From Ensifer adhaerens (GTDB lineage Bacteria > Pseudomonadota > Alphaproteobacteria > Rhizobiales > Rhizobiaceae), in the NCBI RefSeq assembly GCF_028993555.1, contig NZ_CP118611.1, positions 862,001 to 926,000 of the forward strand: a stretch of DNA of 64,000 nucleotides. The letters run 5' to 3'. Shown in pieces: positions 9,125 to 17,587 of this stretch. A model generated the notes under the pieces. It was not told the origin of the DNA. It ran no database searches and was given only the letters and a program-made list of their open reading frames with translations. Numbering within the stretch: position 1 is the stretch's first letter; the number at the start of each line of letters is the position of its first letter. The translations under genes and the position numbers were made by a program.

Positions 9125-9300
9125 TGACAGCCTAGCGAGCCCAGCAGGACTGGGCTGCGCTCTTTAGAAGAATGGAAACCGGGAGCCGAACGCCACTGTG
9201 TGACCGAAGCCGTGTACGTCAGGGTCACGGATTGGAGAATGGTTCAAGAACCGAAGGACAGCACCGTCCTGCGGACGAGAGAGATTTAACGAAGGGGCGC
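9125..9300 (+). ncRNA. Candidate bridge RNA region of the IS110/IS1111 element
   Basis: The non-coding stretch after the transposase stop has a dense run of stems: AGCCCAG/CTGGGCT (9138-9156, 5-nt loop), GTGACC/GGTCAC (9200-9228), GGTTC/GAACC (9241-9252) and AGGAC/GTCCT (9255-9270). IS110-family elements encode a structured bridge RNA that pairs with target and donor DNA; in the IS1111 subgroup it is encoded downstream of the transposase, as here. The structure is seen in the sequence; the function is inferred from the family. Exact RNA ends and guide loops were not assigned. Confidence 0.5.
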
Positions 9301-9386
9301 GAATGCCCATCAAATTACAACCGAACCCAAGGAAAAGCCCCAAATGGCGGCGCTGTGCCCCTTGCGTTCTTTCATTGGAGGCTGTC

Positions 9387-10559
9387 ATGGTTCAGGAAGA
9401 CGAAAACCGGATACCGGGCGAGCGGGCCGAGACAGTTACCGGCAGACGAATCGACAGCAATCCCGTTCTGAAGCGCAGCGCGGTTGCGCTCGCTGTCGTT
9501 GCCTTCGTCGCCTTCGCGTTCTGGTCGATGAGTGGGGAAAAGCAACAACAGCAAAATGCTCGAGCCGAGCGGGTGGTTATTCGGCAGACGACCAACTTCG
9601 AACCGGCCAAGGAGAAAGTGGAACCGATTCAGTCGGTACCGGCAGTGAAGCTGCCGACCCCTGTCGTCGCAGAAGAGGCGAAGGAGGAAGATCCACTGCT
9701 CGATTCAGCGCGCCGGGCACCCGTCATGGCCTTCAGCGGCGGGCAGAAGAACACGACATCGTACCGTGAGACTATGGATCCGGCCATGTCGACGGACAGC
9801 AATTTCCTGCAGCTTGATGGAAACACGATGGGCCAGAATGCGGCCAATGCCGATGAACAGCGGTTCACCGGGCTGCTACGGCCGACCAAGATTGAGGGCT
9901 CGCGCGCCGGCACGCTGGGCAATCGGAACTTCATAGCTGCTATGGGAACCTCGATACCCTGTGTCCTGGAAACTGCCATGGCATCTGATCAGCCCGGCTT
10001 CACAAGCTGCGTGATCAGCCGGGATGTCCTCTCGGACAGTGGCCGGGTCGTGCTGATGGAGAAGGGCACGCAGGTAGTCGGCGAGTACCGCGGCGGCCTC
10101 CAGCGAGGACAGAAGCGCCTCTTCGTGCTCTGGAACCGTGCGAAGACCCCGAACGGCGTCATCGTCACTTTAGCTTCGCCGGCGACAGATGCGCTCGGCC
10201 GGGCTGGCGTCGACGGCTATGTCGACACCCACTGGTGGGAGCGGTTCGGGAGTGCGCTTCTCCTGTCCATCGTCGGCGACGCCACGAGCTATGCCAAAAG
10301 CCGCCTGCGGGACAGCGACGTCGACGCTGAGAACACGACAAGCGCGGGCCAGCAAGCGGCAGCCATTGCTGTCGAGCAATCGATCAACATTCCTCCGACG
10401 CTCAACAAACATCAGGGCGAGCTTGTCACGATCTTCGTGGCGCGTGATCTCGACTTTTCCGGTGTCTACAGGCTGCGGGTGACTGAGCCGAAGAGCAAGG
10501 TCCTCGACAGGGCGGTACTCGGGGACTTCAGCTCACAGTCGACGCTCGTTACGAAATAG
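9387..10559 (+). CDS. virB10: VirB10-type T4SS energy-transducing core protein
   Basis: Spans both membranes and couples ATPase energy to the outer-membrane channel. The 390-residue product has a cytoplasmic N-terminus, one membrane helix near residues 31-50, a Gln/Pro/Glu-rich periplasmic linker and the C-terminal VirB10/TrbI beta-barrel domain with FIAAMGTSIPCVLETA, GTQVVGEY and FVARDLDFSGVYRL. The ATG at 9387 has GGAG at 9377-9380. An open frame to 9303 adds residues that would lie in the IS element. The coding sequence looks complete, but the upstream IS insertion may reduce its expression or supply a new start signal. Confidence 0.88.
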   Translation: MVQEDENRIPGERAETVTGRRIDSNPVLKRSAVALAVVAFVAFAFWSMSGEKQQQQNARAERVVIRQTTNFEPAKEKVEPIQSVPAVKLPTPVVAEEAKEEDPLLDSARRAPVMAFSGGQKNTTSYRETMDPAMSTDSNFLQLDGNTMGQNAANADEQRFTGLLRPTKIEGSRAGTLGNRNFIAAMGTSIPCVLETAMASDQPGFTSCVISRDVLSDSGRVVLMEKGTQVVGEYRGGLQRGQKRLFVLWNRAKTPNGVIVTLASPATDALGRAGVDGYVDTHWWERFGSALLLSIVGDATSYAKSRLRDSDVDAENTTSAGQQAAAIAVEQSINIPPTLNKHQGELVTIFVARDLDFSGVYRLRVTEPKSKVLDRAVLGDFSSQSTLVTK

Positions 10560-10568
10560 GCTGGGCCG

Positions 10569-11564
10569 ATGACCGAAGGTCCTGACGCAGCAGTCGTTCG
10601 TGAGCTGCTGTTGCCGTTGACGCCGTTCCTCGATGATCCTTCGCTCTACGAAGTGATCGTCAATCGGCCCGGGCAGGTGTTGACGGAAGGTTCCTGCGGT
10701 TGGCGGACCCATGATCTGCCGGAGCTATCCTTCGAAAGGCTGTTGCGCCTTGCCCGAGCCGTGGCCAGTTTTTCCCATCAGTCTATCGATGAAACGCGGC
10801 CGATCCTGTCGGCAACATTACCGGGGGACGAACGGATCCAGATCGTCATTCCGCCTGCCACCACCAGGAACACGGTCAGCATCACCATACGAAAGCCGTC
10901 TTCGGTTACGTTCACGCTCGATGATCTGGAAGACAGAGAGTTTTTCTCCGAGACGCGAGCAGCGGACGACGACAACACGACGCAGGACCCTGATTTGCTG
11001 GCGCTGTACCGAGCCGGTCGCTTCAAGGATTTTCTGCGCGAAGCCGTCATCGCTCGAAAGAACATCATCATCTCCGGTGCAACCGGATCAGCCAAGACGA
11101 CACTGTCGAAAGCGTTGATCAAGCACATTCCAATTCATGAGCGGATCATTTCGATCGAGGACACTCCCGAACTGGTTATCCCGCAGCCCAACCACGTACG
11201 CCTTTTCTATTCGAAGGGCGCTCAGGGACTCTCGGGTGCAGGCCCAAGAGACCTGCTAGAATCCAGTCTCCGGATGCGGCCGGACCGAATACTGCTGCAG
11301 GAGCTGCGTGACGGGACGGCCTTCTACTACGTCCGCAATGTCAACTCCGGCCATCCTGGATCGATCACCACCGTGCATGCCGATTCCGCCAAGCTCGCCT
11401 TGCAACAGTTGACGCTTCTCGTGAAGGAATCCGAAGGCGGACGCAATCTGGATCGCGAAGACATCGATAGCTTGTTGAGGATATCGATCGACGTCATTGT
11501 CCAATGCACCCGAAAGGATGGTCGGTTTCGCGCAACAGAAATCTATATCACGTCCAACGGATGA
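10569..11564 (+). CDS. virB11: VirB11-family T4SS traffic ATPase
   Basis: Hexameric ATPase at the cytoplasmic base of the channel. The 331-residue protein has an N-terminal domain with the PSLYEVIVNRPGQV motif and a RecA-like C-terminal domain: Walker A GATGSAKTT at residues 170-178, an Asp box IISIEDTPEL, Walker B-like ILLQELRDGTAF and the His box GHPGSITTVHAD. All are in the expected order, with normal length. It starts 9 bp after virB10 and is the last T4SS gene seen. No virD4 coupling protein follows. Confidence 0.92.
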   Translation: MTEGPDAAVVRELLLPLTPFLDDPSLYEVIVNRPGQVLTEGSCGWRTHDLPELSFERLLRLARAVASFSHQSIDETRPILSATLPGDERIQIVIPPATTRNTVSITIRKPSSVTFTLDDLEDREFFSETRAADDDNTTQDPDLLALYRAGRFKDFLREAVIARKNIIISGATGSAKTTLSKALIKHIPIHERIISIEDTPELVIPQPNHVRLFYSKGAQGLSGAGPRDLLESSLRMRPDRILLQELRDGTAFYYVRNVNSGHPGSITTVHADSAKLALQQLTLLVKESEGGRNLDREDIDSLLRISIDVIVQCTRKDGRFRATEIYITSNG

Positions 11565-11621
11565 CCAATGCTACGGGAGCTTGGGGGTGGCGCGACGCCA
11601 ATTCTGTGCAATGCGCAGTAA

Positions 11622-11744
11622 CGCGTCGAAGGCCTCCACAACGATGTAAGGCGGGCGTTGAATCGCTATAGACCGGACATCATTCGCACGGTGAGATCAA
11701 TGGGTTACTCCCTGGAAGCGAACCCTTCTGAATCTGAAAGGTAG
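11622..11744 (+). pseudogene. Relic of an OmpR/PhoB-type response regulator C-terminus
   Basis: A 40-codon open stretch without a usable start reads VEGLHNDVRRALNRYRPD and then IIRTVRSMGYSLEA before a stop at 11742-11744. This matches the last third of the winged-helix DNA-binding domain of OmpR/PhoB regulators (recognition-helix end plus the IRTVRGxGY hairpin). The codon before it is preceded by an in-frame TAA, and no receiver domain is upstream, so it is a truncated relic. A virG- or PhoB-like origin cannot be decided. Nothing else is recognised in 11565-11969. Confidence 0.6.
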
Positions 11745-11969
11745 TTGCCTCTCCGGTTGCGGCTGTCTTGTCGTGAGGGCGCACCGCGGACCCCCAGTTA
11801 GTCTGACGGCGACATTTCCACCGATTCGCGACGATTGAGATAGCGAATGGATCGAGGCGTACTCCAATCTGGGAACAAAAGAAACAGGTCGATAGAATCT
11901 ATAAACCCTTTTAATGGTTGTATTAAGCTAGGAAAGTGCTATTAAAAACCCAGCAAAGGGGTCCATTAC

Positions 11970-13220
11970 GTGGATTTGACGATCGAGACGTTCTGGCAGG
12001 GAGAGTGGCGGCCGAGTGCGCGCCTCACTCTGCTCGAAGAAAACAGAGGCCATCTCGACCCCTCTGTCGTCGAGCACGACCTTGACTACTTCGTTGCATT
12101 CGCCGCAACGCCTACGGAGAAATCCATGATGCCCGTGCGCTTTCCGTCCGATATCCGGTCGATTTGGAGAACCGGTACCTCCCGACCTGGCCGCCGTTTC
12201 TACTGGACTTAATGCCCCAGGGCCACGCGCGCCGGAAGCTGGCGGAACACATGCGGCTGGGTGTTGACGATCGCGCGTCGGACGTTCCGTTGCTGATGCG
12301 TGCGGCCGGCAATCCGATCGGAAACATCCGCGTCCGCGAAGCCCCTGTCGCCGAGCGGGAGCGCTTGGCCGCGGTACAACGAGCGGGAGTTACGAAAGAC
12401 GATATCCTCGGCAGGACCGAACGGTTTATCGAAATCGTGGATCGGTTCGGAATGATCGCGTCGGGTTCGAGCGGACTTCAGGGGGAATGGCCCAAGGTTG
12501 CACTGACAATGGCTAACGATGGTCTCTACTACGCTGACGCGTTCGTTCAAGACGAAGAGGCAGTCCGTCATGTCATTGTAAAGCTCCTCAGGAGCCGTGA
12601 AGAGCGTGACCGGTTGATCCTCGAAGCCGAGGCTGGATACTCTGTCATTGCCCGTGAACTCAGCCTCAAGGTTCGTGAGCCGTCGACATACGCCGAGGGC
12701 GTTCTCACGATCCCCCGGTTCGACCGCGAGGTCACGGATGGAGCGATGCTTCGATACGGTCAAGAGAGCATGGTATCTGCAATCGGTGTCGCGGCGTACG
12801 GACACCTGGCGAACCATGAGGACTATATCGATGTCCTGCGGAAATACGCGACCGATCCATACGGGGATATCGCCGAATACGTGAAGCGCGACATCGCCAA
12901 TCAGGCATTCGGAAATCCGGATAATCACGGTCGGAACACCGCGATCTAGAAAGGGCCGCTGGGTGGCGTGTCGATGTTGGGTAGTCATGCGGGACATGCA
13001 TCGCGACACAGCGCCAGACTGGGCGGAGGTGTGCCGAGCCGTCTTTCCCGGAAGTCCCGAGACCGCTGACGGGTTGCTGGATGAGATCGTCGATTTTGGC
13101 GAGCGCCTGATCGACGTGGTTGATCGCATTTGCGAATTCGGGATTCCGCAGGAGGTCATCGACCGGGCGATGCAAAACGCGTCCGTCATTGCCAAGAGAG
13201 CTATCGGCGCGTGCGGCTGA
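11970..13220 (+). pseudogene. hipA: Frameshifted hipA-type kinase toxin gene
   Basis: Three frames together carry one HipA-like serine/threonine kinase. 11970 to about 12100 gives the N-terminal piece, ending at LDYFVAFAA. The frame from about 12100 to 12949 reads IRRNAYGEIHDARALSVRYP, PTWPPFLLDLMPQGHARRK and later the catalytic loop FGNPDNHGRNTAI, then stops. 12963-13220, in the first frame again, gives the C-terminal segment RDTAPDWAEV onward. So there is a frameshift near 12090-12110 and a stop or frameshift with loss of the Asp-containing activation segment at 12947-12985. The product should be inactive. The neighbouring hipB-like gene is intact. Confidence 0.75.
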
Positions 13221-13251
13221 ACGACCGCGCCGAGGATGAAGGGAGTCGGAC

Positions 13252-13569
13252 ATGCCGAGGTGGAAGAAGCCGACGAAGGACGAGATCAGCGTGCTTCGCG
13301 CCCGCCTCCGTGAAAGGGCTGCGTCCGGGGAGCTCCGATTCCCGGATGGGGTGGTCGAGATCCGTAAATCGCTTGGATTGACACAAGCGCAATTCGCAAC
13401 GCTCACCGGGATTACCAAGCGGCAGGTCGCGGAGATCGAGACGGGGAAGGCTAATCCAACCGTCGAGACACTTCAGAGGATCGGTAGCCTATTCGGCTTT
13501 TCCGTGGGCTTTGTTCCGCGGGGCACGACCGAGAGCGGTGGCCGGAAAGGGCCGACGCCAAGGATGTAG
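13252..13569 (+). CDS. hipB: HipB-like XRE-family antitoxin/repressor
   Basis: 105-residue protein with a helix-turn-helix of the XRE/Cro type: EIRKSLGLTQAQFATLTGIT then KRQVAEIETGKANPTVETLQRIG, covering about residues 36-80. HipB proteins bind DNA as dimers, repress their operon and neutralise HipA. The gene lies 31 bp after the hipA pseudogene, so the order (A before B) is the reverse of the E. coli arrangement. With hipA broken, it may act only as a DNA-binding regulator or be a remnant antitoxin. Confidence 0.75.
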   Translation: MPRWKKPTKDEISVLRARLRERAASGELRFPDGVVEIRKSLGLTQAQFATLTGITKRQVAEIETGKANPTVETLQRIGSLFGFSVGFVPRGTTESGGRKGPTPRM

Positions 13570-14100
13570 CCGCGGGCTACATAAGCCAGCGCTTTCTCAA
13601 TCGGAGCAACACTTCGAACCAGAAGCCATAGTGTCGGCCATCGGTCCAGGCACAAAGCGCACAATAGGCTGCGGCCGTGGACGCTTCGCTGCCAAAGATT
13701 GTACCACGCTACGTAGCGTTGTTTGTCACGCGGCCAAACAGGAGCAAGGCGCTGGTCTCCAACCTCAGCCAACTGACGCAGGTGCGTCAGATTGTGCGAT
13801 TGAGGCGAGAATTGGTCAATGTGAGGAGCAGTGCGCATCATTCGATGGAGCGAAATGTCGCGTCGCGGTTTCATATTCGTCGCCATGCCTCTCAAAATTC
13901 ACCAAGTGACCTTAATCGGTAAGAGCCTCCGTCAATGCCTCAGATACGACTCCGCCCCCTGGCGCTCCGATCTTGGCCCCAAAGGATAATGGCGGACATC
14001 GAAAGGTCCTGATGGCGCGATCGTTCGCCGGAGACCTCGGCCTGTCTATTGGGTGTTGCGCGCATTGCCAAACCGCGCGCCACGCCCGATAAAGCATTCA
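13570..14100 (+). other. 530-bp interval without a supportable gene
   Basis: Open frames exist on both strands (for example 13473-13895 on minus) but show no recognisable domain, good start signal or coding-like composition. The stretch is probably decayed DNA flanking the broken toxin-antitoxin pair. Confidence 0.4.
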
Positions 14101-14376
14101 ATGCTGGCCAGTGATTTAAGGAATGTGCTTGAGGAGCTTTACGAGGCTGGTGCCTACCGGGTGCCGGCAGACGAAATCTATTGGCCACGGGAACTGCATC
14201 CGGCGGTCTTTCGCGCCCTGAACATGCAATACCTTACGCGAACAGAACTGGACGACGGCCGTGTCGAATTCTCGTTGACGCAAGCGGGCTACGAGGCGAT
14301 CGATGCTGACGTGCCCTGGTCCTACATCCTGCGCCGGCGAATGCAGGACTTCTTCCGTTTCGGCAAATCTCGCTAA
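14101..14376 (+). CDS. Conserved-looking hypothetical small protein
   Basis: 91-residue acidic/aromatic protein from ATG 14101 (frame open to 14053, but the extra residues look non-conserved). The middle reads EIYWPRELHPAVFRALNMQYL and then VEFSLTQAGYEAID, which could be a short winged-helix-like fold, with a basic C-terminus RRRMQDFFRFGKSR. No family is recognised. It stands alone between the toxin-antitoxin remnants and the stress-protein gene. The coding call rests on amino-acid composition and a plausible fold only. Confidence 0.5.
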   Translation: MLASDLRNVLEELYEAGAYRVPADEIYWPRELHPAVFRALNMQYLTRTELDDGRVEFSLTQAGYEAIDADVPWSYILRRRMQDFFRFGKSR

Positions 14377-14494
14377 GCGACCTCATCAAGGGCAAGACCC
14401 TGAACGATCTCACGATCGCGGGCCGCTTTATCCTCGCGATGGCAAGGCACCCCTTTAGGCCTTCACTCGACGCCAACTTGCTGAAATCCGGACG

Positions 14495-14508
14495 TTGATC
14501 GGGATCAA
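14495..14508 (+). promoter_or_regulatory. FNR/FixK-type box upstream of the universal stress protein gene
   Basis: TTGATCGGGATCAA is a perfect TTGAT-N4-ATCAA palindrome, the binding consensus of FNR/FixK/Anr regulators. Its centre is at 14501.5; a class II promoter activated from -41.5 would start transcription near 14543, about 20 nt before the ATG at 14564. TAGGCT at 14530-14535 is a fair -10 element in the right place. It predicts low-oxygen induction, as in symbiotic rhizobia. Confidence 0.8.
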
Positions 14509-14563
14509 GGAAGAAGCCGCTGACGACAGTAGGCTTGAATGAAACTTGGAGAAGGAGGATCCT

Positions 14564-15010
14564 ATGTTTCGCAATATTCTCATACCCACCGAGGGTTCGC
14601 CCTTGGCAACAATTGCGGTCGATGCAGGCATAACTTTTGCGAAGGAGGTCAGCGCAAATGTGACCATCCTTGCCGTTACCGAGCCCTTCAATCTGTTTTC
14701 AGTGGATCCCGAGCAAGTTTCGGGTACGCGCGACGAATACGAGGCGCTGGCCCGTAAGCATGCTGCGGAAATGCTGGCGGCTCTGGCGCGCAAGGCAGAA
14801 GCGGAAGGCGTGGCATGCCAGACGGAGCAGGTCAGCAGCCACGAGGTCTACCGCGCTATCATCGACCAGGCTACACATAAAGATGCCGATCTTATCATCA
14901 TGGCATCGCATGGTCGTAGTGGCGTCGGAAGCCTGGTGCTCGGCAGCGTAGCTGCCAAGGTGCTGGCTCATTCGACGATACCGGTATTGATCTATCGCGC
15001 GAAGAGATGA
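14564..15010 (+). CDS. UspA-family universal stress protein
   Basis: Single-domain universal stress protein of 148 residues: N-terminal MFRNILIPTEGSPLA, a central alpha/beta fold and the C-terminal ATP-binding motif MASHGRSGVGSLVLGSVAAKVLAHS with the G-2x-G-9x-G(S/T) pattern. Such proteins bind nucleotide in the cytosol and aid survival under stress, often low oxygen. The ATG at 14564 has the RBS GAAGGAGGA. It is monocistronic, preceded by a perfect FNR/FixK box and followed by a terminator-like hairpin at 15109-15146, so it is likely part of the anaerobic/microaerobic regulon. Confidence 0.88.
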   Translation: MFRNILIPTEGSPLATIAVDAGITFAKEVSANVTILAVTEPFNLFSVDPEQVSGTRDEYEALARKHAAEMLAALARKAEAEGVACQTEQVSSHEVYRAIIDQATHKDADLIIMASHGRSGVGSLVLGSVAAKVLAHSTIPVLIYRAKR

Positions 15011-15108
15011 GGCGACGTAATTCTGCACGTCGTTATGTGCGCGCCGTCACCGCGTTGCAACTTTGACGCCCCCCCCGCTGAGTGAGTGACGCACATTCCT
15101 GACATATC

Positions 15109-15146
15109 AACGGCCCGGCGATCCTTCGATCCCGAGCCGTTTTTAC
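15109..15146 (+). terminator. Rho-independent terminator after the stress protein gene
   Basis: AACGGC at the start pairs with GCCGTT at the end, with an inner CGATC/GATCC(G) stem around a CTTC loop, followed by TTTTT (15142-15146). Orientation fits termination of the + strand uspA transcript. Confidence 0.55.
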
Positions 15147-15187
15147 CCTTGGGAGGATAGGGCGCGCGTCAGGCGCGCTGGAATTGA

Positions 15188-15355
15188 TTAGCCGCGGCGC
15201 GTGTCCGGGAAGTTTGCCGGGTCGATGCCGAGGGTGCGCAGGTCGCTTGCTTTCGGGCGGCGGTGACCTTCGACAGCGGCGGCGGCAGCGCTAGCAGCGC
15301 CGAGAACTGCGAATGCACGACCGATGAAACCCTTGTGATAAGTTGTAGTGGCCAT
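15188..15355 (-). CDS. Small conserved-type basic protein of unknown function
   Basis: 55-residue product from ATG at 15355. It begins MATTTYHKGFIGRAFAVLG, continues with an Ala-rich helix and ends in a basic tail with ASDLRTLGIDPANFPDTRRG. The tail resembles small rhizobial proteins with a RASDLRALGIDP ending, akin to DUF1127-type C-termini. The frame is open to 15391, but the ATG at 15355 gives the more natural N-terminus. It stands alone between two terminators. Function is unknown. Confidence 0.6.
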   Translation of the reverse strand: MATTTYHKGFIGRAFAVLGAASAAAAAVEGHRRPKASDLRTLGIDPANFPDTRRG

Positions 15356-15453
15356 CTTCTTGCTCGCTTCCGTTTTCTCTCTGATGAGCAAAAGATGGGG
15401 TCTCTACGGTCTTTTTGCAATGCACAATTAGACACCGCAGCCATGCAAATAAA

Positions 15454-15489
15454 GCAGGCCCGGTCGGTAGTCAAACCGACCAGGCCTGC
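15454..15489 (-). terminator. Strong Rho-independent terminator of tctCBA
   Basis: GCAGGCC/GGCCTGC and GGTCGGT/ACCGACC form a 14-bp stem with one internal mismatch (C15461/A15482) and a 6-nt loop. On the minus strand it is followed by TTTATTT. It lies 75 bp after the tctA stop in the direction of transcription. Confidence 0.8.
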
Positions 15490-15563
15490 GGATACTCCTT
15501 GGGAGGAGTCGCTATTTCGAAGAGTTCCGAGAATGGCCATTCCGGAGCCGGTGCCCCAATGGC

Positions 15564-17081
15564 TTAGTCTTCGTTGGCTGCCAGTTGCGAGAGAACCTCG
15601 CCACGACCGCGGGCCCTGAGGATCAGCGGTACGATCAGTGCGGCGGCAGCGATGACCAGGAGCACAGCGGCGATCGGTGAGGTGAACAGCACGCTGAAGT
15701 CACCCTGGCTTATCGCGAGCGCCCGGCGGAGCTGCTGTTCGGCGAGCGGGCCGAGGATCAGACCGACAACAACAGGGGCGATCGGATAACCGAAGATGCG
15801 CATGGCGTAGCCGAGCAGGCCGAAAGCGAGCAGCATGCCGAGTTCGTAGACCGACGGGTTGGCGCCGATGGTTCCAAGCGTCGCAAACAGCAGGATGCCG
15901 GCGTAGAGCCACGGCTTCGGGATTGTCAACAGCTTCACCCAGAGACCGATCAGTGGCAGGTTCAGGACCAGCAGCATGAAGTTGGCGATGAGCAAGCTGG
16001 CGATGAGACCCCAGACGAGCTGCGGATTGGTCGCAAACAGCAATGGGCCTGGCTGCAGGCCGTATTGCTGGAAGCCGGCGAGCATGATTGCAGCCGTTGC
16101 AGTCGTCGGCAGGCCGAGCGTCAGCAGCGGAACGAGCGTGCCGGCGGCCGACGCGTTATTGGCGGCCTCGGGGCCAGCGACGCCCTCGATTGCACCATTG
16201 CCGAACTCTTCCGGATGCTTCGTCAGACGCTTTTCTGCTGCATAGGACAGGAAGGTGCCGATCTCGGCGCCACCGGCCGGCATCGCGCCGATCGGGAAGC
16301 CGATGAAGGTGCCGCGCAGCCAAGGCTTCCACGAACGCGCCCAGTCGGTGGCGTTCATCCAGACCGAGCCGCGCACGGCCTCGACCTTGTCGGGACCCTT
16401 GTCGCCCTGGGCGGCAATAAAGAGTGTTTCGCCTATGGCGAACATGGCAACGGCAAGCGTCGTGACTTCGATGCCGTCAAGCAGTTCCGGAACGCCAAAG
16501 GAGAGGCGCGCCTGGCCGGTCAACTGGTCGATGCCGACGACGGAAAGTGCTAGGCCGACAAAGAGCGACGTCAGACCGCGAAGGGTAGAGTCTCCAAATG
16601 CCGACGAGACGGTGACGAATGCCAGCACCATCAGGGCGAAGTATTCGCGCGGACCAAAGACCAGGGCCAGTTTGACGATATAGGGCGCGATGAAAGCAAG
16701 GCCGAGCGTCGCGATGAGGCCGGCTACGAAGGAGCCGATCGCGGCTGTCGCCAGCGCCGGGCCGCCGCGTCCGGCACGTGCCATCTTGTTGCCCTCGAGT
16801 GCAGTCACGATGGACGCGCTTTCGCCGGGAGTGTTGAGCAGGATCGACGTCGTCGAGCCGCCATACATGCCGCCGTAATAGATACCGGCAAACATGATCA
16901 AAGAACCGCCGGGATCGAGCCGATAGGTGACCGGCAGCAGCAGAGCCACGGTCAGCGCCGGGCCGATGCCGGGCAGAACGCCGACAGCAGTTCCGAGCGT
17001 GACGCCGATCAGAGCGTAGAGCAGGTTCATTGGCTGCGCAGCAACCAGCAGTCCCTGCATCAGGAATTCAAAAGTAGCCAT
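15564..17081 (-). CDS. tctA: TctA-family large permease of a tripartite tricarboxylate transporter
   Basis: Large membrane subunit of a TTT transporter, which uses an ion gradient and a periplasmic binding protein to import carboxylates such as citrate. The 505-residue protein has about 12 hydrophobic segments and the family motifs [20 protein letters not shown] (residues 33-52) and [20 protein letters not shown] (about 260-280), the TctA internal repeat with the PGxG signature. [14 protein letters not shown] is also typical. It is the last gene of tctCBA, 14 bp after tctB, and is followed by a strong terminator. Length and topology are normal. Confidence 0.93.
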   Translation of the reverse strand: MATFEFLMQGLLVAAQPMNLLYALIGVTLGTAVGVLPGIGPALTVALLLPVTYRLDPGGSLIMFAGIYYGGMYGGSTTSILLNTPGESASIVTALEGNKMARAGRGGPALATAAIGSFVAGLIATLGLAFIAPYIVKLALVFGPREYFALMVLAFVTVSSAFGDSTLRGLTSLFVGLALSVVGIDQLTGQARLSFGVPELLDGIEVTTLAVAMFAIGETLFIAAQGDKGPDKVEAVRGSVWMNATDWARSWKPWLRGTFIGFPIGAMPAGGAEIGTFLSYAAEKRLTKHPEEFGNGAIEGVAGPEAANNASAAGTLVPLLTLGLPTTATAAIMLAGFQQYGLQPGPLLFATNPQLVWGLIASLLIANFMLLVLNLPLIGLWVKLLTIPKPWLYAGILLFATLGTIGANPSVYELGMLLAFGLLGYAMRIFGYPIAPVVVGLILGPLAEQQLRRALAISQGDFSVLFTSPIAAVLLVIAAAALIVPLILRARGRGEVLSQLAANED

Positions 17082-17095
17082 GGTCGTCGGCCCTC

Positions 17096-17587
17096 TTAGA
17101 AGAACAGGCGTTCAAGCGGCCCTGCGGGCAGCGACAGTTGCAGGAGCTTGGCGAAAATGACCCACACGACATAACAGATCGCGATGCCGACCGGGATTGA
17201 GACCCAGAGCTTGCGCTTGCCAAAGCCACGTGCGGTCAGTGCGAACAGGATGCCAGTGGCGATCGAGAAGCCCGCGACGTTCAGCAGGAGCATCTGGGCA
17301 GCAAGGCCGCCAACGATCCAGATGACAGGGGCCACCTCCTGTTGCTCACGCTCCGGAAAGTCGCCTCGAAACGCCTCGAAGCCTGTCCAGATCGCAAGAC
17401 CGAGAAGACAGAAGGCGATCGCATAGGGGACCGTCGTCGGCCCGACCTGGGAGTAGCCGGCAGCGCCAGCCAGGCGCGACACATCCCAGAAAATGAGTCC
17501 AGCGATAGCGGCGAGGACCACCGCGATGAAGAGCGCCGCCCGATCCGGGCGACGCGTTGCGGTTGAAGGGTGATGCCCCTTGCTCAT
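17096..17587 (-). CDS. tctB: TctB-family small permease subunit
   Basis: Small membrane subunit of the TTT transporter. The 163-residue protein has four hydrophobic helices (about residues 18-36, 50-68, 85-105 and 120-150). This four-helix layout and its place between tctC and tctA define the family, whose sequence is weakly conserved. Its start overlaps the tctC stop by 4 bp (ATGA), so expression is coupled to the binding-protein gene. Confidence 0.88.
   Translation of the reverse strand: MSKGHHPSTATRRPDRAALFIAVVLAAIAGLIFWDVSRLAGAAGYSQVGPTTVPYAIAFCLLGLAIWTGFEAFRGDFPEREQQEVAPVIWIVGGLAAQMLLLNVAGFSIATGILFALTARGFGKRKLWVSIPVGIAICYVVWVIFAKLLQLSLPAGPLERLFF

Larger units (their letters stand above)
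7930..9386 (+). mobile_element. IS110-family (IS1111-like) insertion sequence between virB9 and virB10
   Basis: About 1.45 kb separates the virB9 stop from the virB10 start, where the rest of the operon has gaps of under 40 bp. It holds one DEDD transposase gene and long non-coding flanks, about 130 bp left and 260 bp right. IS110-type elements usually lack terminal inverted repeats and clear target duplications, so exact ends cannot be read here: the left end is near 7927-7935 and the right end between about 9360 and 9389. Both junctions sit at a CATG (7926-7929 and 9386-9389), a possible target or core sequence. The long structured right flank points to the IS1111 subgroup. Confidence 0.75.

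Noticed and set aside
13473..13895. 140-residue minus frame overlapping the hipB-like gene
   Set aside because: No recognisable domain or RBS, and it overlaps the supported HTH gene; not reported as a gene.
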